A DNA stretch of 10,122 bases from CADEEN01 sp031389585 (lineage in GTDB: Bacteria > Pseudomonadota > Gammaproteobacteria > Burkholderiales > Burkholderiaceae_C). The stretch lies in NCBI GenBank assembly GCA_031389585.1, contig JANMSS010000003.1:1-10122 (forward strand), written 5' to 3'. The notes under the pieces were generated by a model that made no database searches, was not told the origin of the DNA, and worked only from the letters and a program-made list of their open reading frames with translations. The position numbers and the translations under genes were made by a program. Positions 6,057 to 10,122 of this stretch are shown in pieces (positions within the stretch are counted from its first letter, which is position 1; every line of letters begins with the position of its first letter).

Positions 6057-7685
6057 ATGCCCTTGCCCCGTCTGCTGCACAAGCTCGCCGCTGCGCCCGC
6101 GCTCGCCCCGCTGCACGAGCCCACCTTCCGCATGCTCTGGCTGGCCTGGCTGGCAGCCAACATGACGATGTGGATGAACGATGTGGCGGCGGCCTGGCTG
6201 ATGACCTCGCTGACCACCAGCCCGGTCATGGTCGCGCTGGTGCAGACGGCGTCGACGCTGCCCGTGTTTCTGCTCGGCCTGCCCAGCGGCGCCATGGCCG
6301 ACATCGTCGACCGCCGGCGCTACTTCGCGTTCACGCAGCTGTGGGTTGCGATCACGGCGCTGGTGTTGGCCACGCTCGCGCTGGCCGACGGCCTGACCGC
6401 GCCGCTGCTGCTGGCACTGACCTTTGTCAACGGCATCGGCCTGGCCATGCGCTGGCCGGTGTTCGCGGCCATCGTCCCCGATGTCGTTCCGCGCGCGCAG
6501 CTCGGTCAGGCGCTGGCGCTGAACGGCATCGCGATGAACCTGTCGCGCATCATCGGCCCGGTGCTGGCCGGTGCCTTGCTGGCCACCTTCAGCAGCGCGG
6601 CGGTGTTCGTCGTCAATGCCGTGCTGGCGGGCGTGGCGTTCACGCTGATCCTGCGCTGGCGCAACCAGCCCAAGACCAGCGTGCTGCCGGGCGAGCGCTT
6701 CCTCGGCGCGATGCGCGTGGGCCTGAATTACGCACGCCAGTCGCCACGCCTGAAGGTGGTGTTGCTGCGGGTCTTCCTGTTCTTCCTGCAGGCTTCGGCG
6801 CTGGTCGCGCTGCTGCCGCTGGTGGCACTGCGGATGCACGGCGGCGGCCCAGGCACCTTCACTGTCATGCTGGCATGCCTGGGGCTGGGCGCGATCGTCG
6901 CTGCGTTGCGATTCCCGCACTGGCGCGCGCGTTTCACGCGCGACCAGTTCGTCTTCATCGGCACGCTGGTGCAGGCGGCGTTGTCGGCATTGATCGTTTA
7001 CGTGCCCGAGCTGTGGGTGGCGCTGCCGGCGATGGTCGTGGTCGGCATGGCCTGGATCTCGGTGGCCAATTCGCTGTCGATGGCGGCGCAGATGGCGCTG
7101 CCCGACTGGGTGCGCGCGCGCGGCATGTCGACGTTTCAGGTGGCACTGATGGGCGGCTCGGCGGCCGGCTCGTTGCTGTGGGGTCAATTGGCCACCTGGA
7201 CGAATGTGGCTGCGTCGGTGGCTGCGGCCGCGGCACTGGGTGCCGTGGCCGCAGTGGCGCTGCGCCGGCTCAGTATCGAAGGCGACGCCGACCTCGACTT
7301 CAGTCCCGCCTCGGTGGTCCATACCGCCGAGGCGCCGGTTGACGTCGAGCCTGACGACGGTCCGGTGATGACCACCATCGAGTACCTGATCGACCCCGCT
7401 CGCGCGGCCGAGTTCACCGCCGTTATGCAGCGCACGCGTCGCGCCCGCCTGCGCCAGGGCGCGTTGTCGTGGGCCCTGTTCCGCGACGCCTCCCATCCCG
7501 GCCGCGTGATCGAATACTTCGTCGACGAGAACTGGGTCGAACACCAGCGCCGGCTGGAACGCTTCTCGGCCTTCGATGCCGGGCTGCGCGACGAGCGCCT
7601 GGCCTTCCACCTCGGGCCTGAGTTGCCGCATGTCAAGCGCTACATCGCGCAGTCGATGGAGTTGCCTTTCGGCGCTGCGCGCTGA
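6057..7685 (+). CDS. MFS transporter (MFS_3/EntS-like) with C-terminal ABM-like domain
   Basis: A 542-residue inner-membrane protein. Residues 1-400 hold about 12 hydrophobic helices with the MFS motif-A loop GLPSGAMADIVDRRRYF (74-90) between helices 2 and 3 and conserved NLSRIIGPVLAGAL after helix 4. An acidic linker (about 405-435) is followed by a soluble domain (about 437-540) beginning VMTTIEYLIDPARAAEF and containing DENWVEHQRRLERF, which resembles an ABM fold. This two-part layout is typical of the MFS_3 (PF05977) family, whose members include putative exporters related to enterobactin exporter EntS. So the fusion is a family trait, not a local event. The substrate is unknown. ATG 6057 has no clear Shine-Dalgarno site. 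It follows a 76-base gap, so it may have its own promoter; TACAGT at 6016-6021 resembles a -10 box but no matching -35 is evident. Confidence 0.92.
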   Translation: MPLPRLLHKLAAAPALAPLHEPTFRMLWLAWLAANMTMWMNDVAAAWLMTSLTTSPVMVALVQTASTLPVFLLGLPSGAMADIVDRRRYFAFTQLWVAITALVLATLALADGLTAPLLLALTFVNGIGLAMRWPVFAAIVPDVVPRAQLGQALALNGIAMNLSRIIGPVLAGALLATFSSAAVFVVNAVLAGVAFTLILRWRNQPKTSVLPGERFLGAMRVGLNYARQSPRLKVVLLRVFLFFLQASALVALLPLVALRMHGGGPGTFTVMLACLGLGAIVAALRFPHWRARFTRDQFVFIGTLVQAALSALIVYVPELWVALPAMVVVGMAWISVANSLSMAAQMALPDWVRARGMSTFQVALMGGSAAGSLLWGQLATWTNVAASVAAAAALGAVAAVALRRLSIEGDADLDFSPASVVHTAEAPVDVEPDDGPVMTTIEYLIDPARAAEFTAVMQRTRRARLRQGALSWALFRDASHPGRVIEYFVDENWVEHQRRLERFSAFDAGLRDERLAFHLGPELPHVKRYIAQSMELPFGAAR

Positions 7686-7748
7686 GTGCCAGCGCCGCGA
7701 GGCGGCGATACTTCCAACCCTTTACGCACTACTTTTGTTCGTCGCACC
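7686..7748 (+). promoter_or_regulatory. MFS-ggt intergenic region with short hairpin
   Basis: Directly after the MFS stop codon a hairpin can form (CGCCGC 7693-7698, loop GAG, GCGGCG 7702-7707). It lacks a following T-run, so it is at best a weak transcript end. The rest (about 7708-7740) is locally AT-richer and is the only place a promoter for the downstream gene could sit, but I find no good -35/-10 pair. An in-frame GTG at 7686 would extend the next protein through this region; its translation (PAPRGGDTSNPLRTTF) looks non-coding. Confidence 0.3.
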
Positions 7749-9377
7749 ATGCCCCACCAGACCTTCGATTGGGACGCCGGCTATCCCAGCCGCCGCTCCC
7801 CCGTCTTCGCCCGCAACATCGTCTCGACCTCGCACCCGCTGGCCGCCCAGGCTGGGCTGCGCATGCTGGCCACGGGTGGCAACGCGGTCGACGCGGCGAT
7901 CGCCACCGCCGCCGCGATGACCATCGTCGAGCCCTGCAGCAACGGCCTCGGGTCGGACGCCTTCTGCATCCTGTGGGACGGCAAGGAACTGCATGGCTTG
8001 AATGCCTCGGGCCCGGCGCCGTCGGCCTGGACGCGCGAGTACTTCACACGCAAGTACGGCGAAGGCGCGAAGACGCCGCCCGCACGCGGCTGGGACTCGG
8101 TAAGTGTTCCCGGCGCAGTGGCGGCTTGGGTGACCATGAGCCAGCGCTTTGGCAAGTTGCCCTTTGCGGACCTGATGGCGCCGGCCGCCGAGATCGCCGA
8201 ACGCGGCTACGCGGTGCCGGTGATCGTGCAGCAGAAATGGACCCTGGCCTCGAAGGTCGCTGAGCTGGCGGCCGGGCCGGGCTACGCCCAGACCTTCCTG
8301 CCCAAAGGCCGCCCGCCGCATGTCGGTGAGCGCTTCACGATGCCGCATGCCGCGCGCGCCCTGAAGTTGATCGGTGAGACAAAGGGTGAAGCCTTCTACC
8401 GCGGTGAGATCGCCCACGCCATCGGTGCCTGGTCGGCGGCGAATGGCGGCGCGATGACGGCCGCCGACCTCGCGGCCTACCAGCCCGAGTGGGTGACGCC
8501 GCTGGCGCAGGACTACCGTGGCCACACGCTGCACGAGATCCCGCCCAACGGGCAGGGCATCGCGGCCCAGATGGCGCTGGGCATGCTGCAACATTTTGAT
8601 CTGGCTTCGATGCCGATCGACGGCCCAGCCTGCCAGCATCTGCAGATCGAAGCCATGAAGCTGGCCTTCGCCGATGTCTACCGCTTCGTTGCCGATGAGC
8701 GGCACATGGAGGGCTCGCCGTCGCAACTGCTCGATGCCCAGTACCTGGCTGCGCGCGCCAAGCTGATCGACCCGGCGCGGGCGCAGATTTTCGGTGCTGG
8801 CTACGGCATCAAGGGCGGCACCATCTACCTCAGCGCCGTCGATGAGAGCGGCATGATGGTCAGCTTCATTCAGAGCAACTACATGGGTTTCGGCTCGGGC
8901 GTGGTCGAGCCCACGTTTGGCATCAGCCTGCAAAACCGCGGCCATGGTTTTTCGCTCGACGCCAAGAGCCCGAACGTCGTGGCGCCGGGCAAGCGGCCGT
9001 TCCACACCATCATCCCGGGCTTCCTGAGCAAGGACGGCCGCCCGGTGATGAGTTTTGGCGTGATGGGTGGCAGCATCCAGCCGCAGGGCCATATCCAGAC
9101 CCTCGTGCGCATGCTCGATCATGGCCAGAACCCGCAGGCCGCCTGCGACGCGCCGCGCTGGCGTTTCAACCAGGGCCTGGAGATCAACGTCGAGCGGAAT
9201 ATGCCCACCGACACGCGCGAGGCTCTGGCCGCGCTCGGCCACGTAATCGTCGGGCTCGAAGACAGCTACATGGACTTCGGCGCCGGCCAGTTCATCTGGC
9301 GCCTGGGCGACCCGGCGGTCGAAGGCTATGTGGCCGCCAGCGACCCGCGGCGCGACGGGGCGGCGGCGGGCTTTTGA
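7749..9377 (+). CDS. Gamma-glutamyltransferase family protein (cytosolic, YwrD-like)
   Basis: A 542-residue Ntn-hydrolase of the gamma-glutamyltranspeptidase family. These are made as a precursor that cuts itself before a threonine, which then becomes the N-terminal nucleophile of the small subunit. Visible are the family N-terminus SPVFARNIVSTSHPLAAQAG and GGNAVDAAIATAAAM, the GLGSDAF segment, and NGQGIAAQMALGML. The predicted nucleophile is Thr358 in KGGTIYLSAVDESG, and SNYMGFGSGVV, FHTIIPG and GVMGGSIQPQGH follow. The second threonine of the E. coli TTH motif is Ile here, as I recall for this cytosolic branch. There is no signal peptide, unlike periplasmic Ggt, so it likely acts inside the cell, perhaps on glutathione conjugates, other gamma-glutamyl compounds, or a related amide such as a cephalosporin-acylase-type substrate. 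ATG 7749 is chosen because homologous sequence begins there; no Shine-Dalgarno site is obvious. Confidence 0.92.
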   Translation: MPHQTFDWDAGYPSRRSPVFARNIVSTSHPLAAQAGLRMLATGGNAVDAAIATAAAMTIVEPCSNGLGSDAFCILWDGKELHGLNASGPAPSAWTREYFTRKYGEGAKTPPARGWDSVSVPGAVAAWVTMSQRFGKLPFADLMAPAAEIAERGYAVPVIVQQKWTLASKVAELAAGPGYAQTFLPKGRPPHVGERFTMPHAARALKLIGETKGEAFYRGEIAHAIGAWSAANGGAMTAADLAAYQPEWVTPLAQDYRGHTLHEIPPNGQGIAAQMALGMLQHFDLASMPIDGPACQHLQIEAMKLAFADVYRFVADERHMEGSPSQLLDAQYLAARAKLIDPARAQIFGAGYGIKGGTIYLSAVDESGMMVSFIQSNYMGFGSGVVEPTFGISLQNRGHGFSLDAKSPNVVAPGKRPFHTIIPGFLSKDGRPVMSFGVMGGSIQPQGHIQTLVRMLDHGQNPQAACDAPRWRFNQGLEINVERNMPTDTREALAALGHVIVGLEDSYMDFGAGQFIWRLGDPAVEGYVAASDPRRDGAAAGF

Positions 9378-9387
9378 CGTTGCACGC

Positions 9388-9391
9388 GGGG
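9388..9391 (+). promoter_or_regulatory. Shine-Dalgarno-like GGGG deciding a TTG start
   Basis: GGGG sits five bases before TTG 9397, just after the stop of the gamma-glutamyltransferase-family gene. No ATG or GTG lies between that stop and the first membrane helix, so this site is the main support for a TTG start. Confidence 0.4.
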
Positions 9392-9396
9392 TTTCC

Positions 9397-10122
9397 TTGC
9401 TGAGCGCCACACCGGCCGCACGCGTCTGGCCTGGCTTGGCGCTGGCCACGCTGGGCGCGATCGCGTTCTCCGGTAAGGCCATCCTGGCCAAGCTGATGTA
9501 CCGCCACGGGGTCGATGCGGTGCAGGTGCTGTTCTGGCGCATGCTGATTGCCCTGCCTCTTTTCCTGGCCCTGGCCTGGTGGGCCGGGCGCGGCAAGACC
9601 GCGTTCACGGCGCGCGACCGGCGGGCCATCGTGGGTCTGGGTTTTTGCGGCTACTACCTGGCCAGCATGCTCGACTTCCTCGGCCTGCAGTACATCACGG
9701 CAAGTCTGGAGCGCCTGATCCTGTACCTCAACCCGACGCTGGTGCTGCTGCTGTCGGTGACGCTGTTCAAAGTGCGACTCAGTCCACGCCAGTTGGCGGC
9801 GATGGCGATCAGCTACGCCGGTGTGTTGCTGGTCTTCGGCCAGGAAGTGCATGTCCAAGGCAGCGATACCGCACTCGGCGCCACGCTGGTGTTCGCCAGC
9901 GCGGCGAGCTACGCGGTCTACCTGGTGGCCTGCGGCCAGGTCGTCAAGCGCCTGGGGGCGCTGCGCCTGACCGGCGCCGCCACCAGCGTGGCCTGCCTGT
10001 TCTGCATCGCGCAGTTGTTCGTGCTGCGTCCGGTGTCGGCCGCCTGGGTGCCCGAGGCCGTGCTCTGGTTGTCGCTGTTGAACGCCACGCTGTGCACCTT
10101 TGCGCCGGTGCTGATGGTGATG
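9397..10122 (+). CDS. EamA/DMT-superfamily membrane transporter (5' part, cut by window end)
   Basis: The frame is open to the last base, giving 242 residues of an inner-membrane protein; full members have about 290-310. Hydrophobic helices run through the fragment, starting with GLALATLGAIAFSGKAILAK, and the first EamA repeat shows LFWRMLIALPLFLALAW, the loop LQYITASLERLILYLNPTLV and a helix ending ISYAGVLLVFG. A second repeat begins near TALGATLVFASAASYAVYLV, giving the tandem-repeat layout of drug/metabolite transporters, which mostly export small molecules or amino acids. The substrate is unknown. TTG 9397 is the preferred start, with GGGG five bases upstream. An in-frame ATG at 9328 would overlap the upstream gene by 50 bases and add an arginine-rich leader that looks non-coding. 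It probably shares a transcript with the upstream gene, 19 bases away. Confidence 0.88.
   Translation, partial: MLSATPAARVWPGLALATLGAIAFSGKAILAKLMYRHGVDAVQVLFWRMLIALPLFLALAWWAGRGKTAFTARDRRAIVGLGFCGYYLASMLDFLGLQYITASLERLILYLNPTLVLLLSVTLFKVRLSPRQLAAMAISYAGVLLVFGQEVHVQGSDTALGATLVFASAASYAVYLVACGQVVKRLGALRLTGAATSVACLFCIAQLFVLRPVSAAWVPEAVLWLSLLNATLCTFAPVLMVM

Noticed and set aside
6015..7631. 538-codon minus-strand open frame antisense to the MFS gene
   Set aside because: The translation is dominated by Arg, Gln and His and mirrors hydrophobic codons of the transporter; no supportable protein.
7722..9629. 635-codon open frame on the minus strand across the gamma-glutamyltransferase-family gene
   Set aside because: Same codon-bias shadow: Arg/Gln/His/Ala-rich, no motifs, and it runs across two genes and their gap.

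Overview
The window is GC-rich (roughly two thirds G+C by eye, with strong G/C preference at third codon positions). Every gene I can support lies on the + strand. The dense packing, the frequent GTG/TTG start candidates and the protein types (TctA permease, PobA, GntR/FCD regulator, ABM-fold monooxygenase) suggest an aerobic betaproteobacterium of the Burkholderiales, perhaps the Rubrivivax/Leptothrix/Methylibium side. That placement is inference from composition and gene content, not a database result.

Layout. (1) Positions 1-1738: the 3' end of a tripartite tricarboxylate transporter large permease (TctA family), followed after 13 bases by pobA, 4-hydroxybenzoate 3-monooxygenase, with all its known active-site residues. 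(2) Positions 1739-1842: a short gap that ends in an AT-rich, almost perfect inverted repeat (13-base arms, one mismatch), a likely operator. (3) Positions 1834-5980: a tightly packed five-gene set. It encodes an SMP-30/gluconolactonase-type protein, a GntR/FCD regulator (4-base overlap), an isocitrate/isopropylmalate-type beta-decarboxylating dehydrogenase, a Gfo/Idh/MocA oxidoreductase (1-base overlap) and a small ABM-fold (YgiN/LsrG-like) protein. (4) Positions 6057-7685: an MFS_3-type transporter carrying a C-terminal ABM-like domain. (5) Positions 7749-9377: a cytosolic gamma-glutamyltransferase-family protein. (6) Positions 9397-10122: the 5' part of an EamA/DMT-type membrane transporter, cut by the window edge.

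How it may work. Regions 1-3 read as a catabolic island. A periplasmic-binding-protein-dependent TTT transporter would bring in a carboxylate, PobA makes protocatechuate from 4-hydroxybenzoate, and a lactonase-like protein plus two dehydrogenases would act on an oxidised carboxylate, under a locally encoded GntR/FCD repressor. The substrate of the lactonase/dehydrogenase set cannot be read from sequence. It may be separate from 4-hydroxybenzoate (for example a sugar acid) and merely adjacent. Regions 4-6 look like independent housekeeping or transport genes.

No mobile element, CRISPR array, tRNA, rRNA or defence system was seen. The most notable non-coding signal is the inverted repeat at 1811-1842. 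The most notable gene-level question is what pathway the 1834-5980 cluster encodes.
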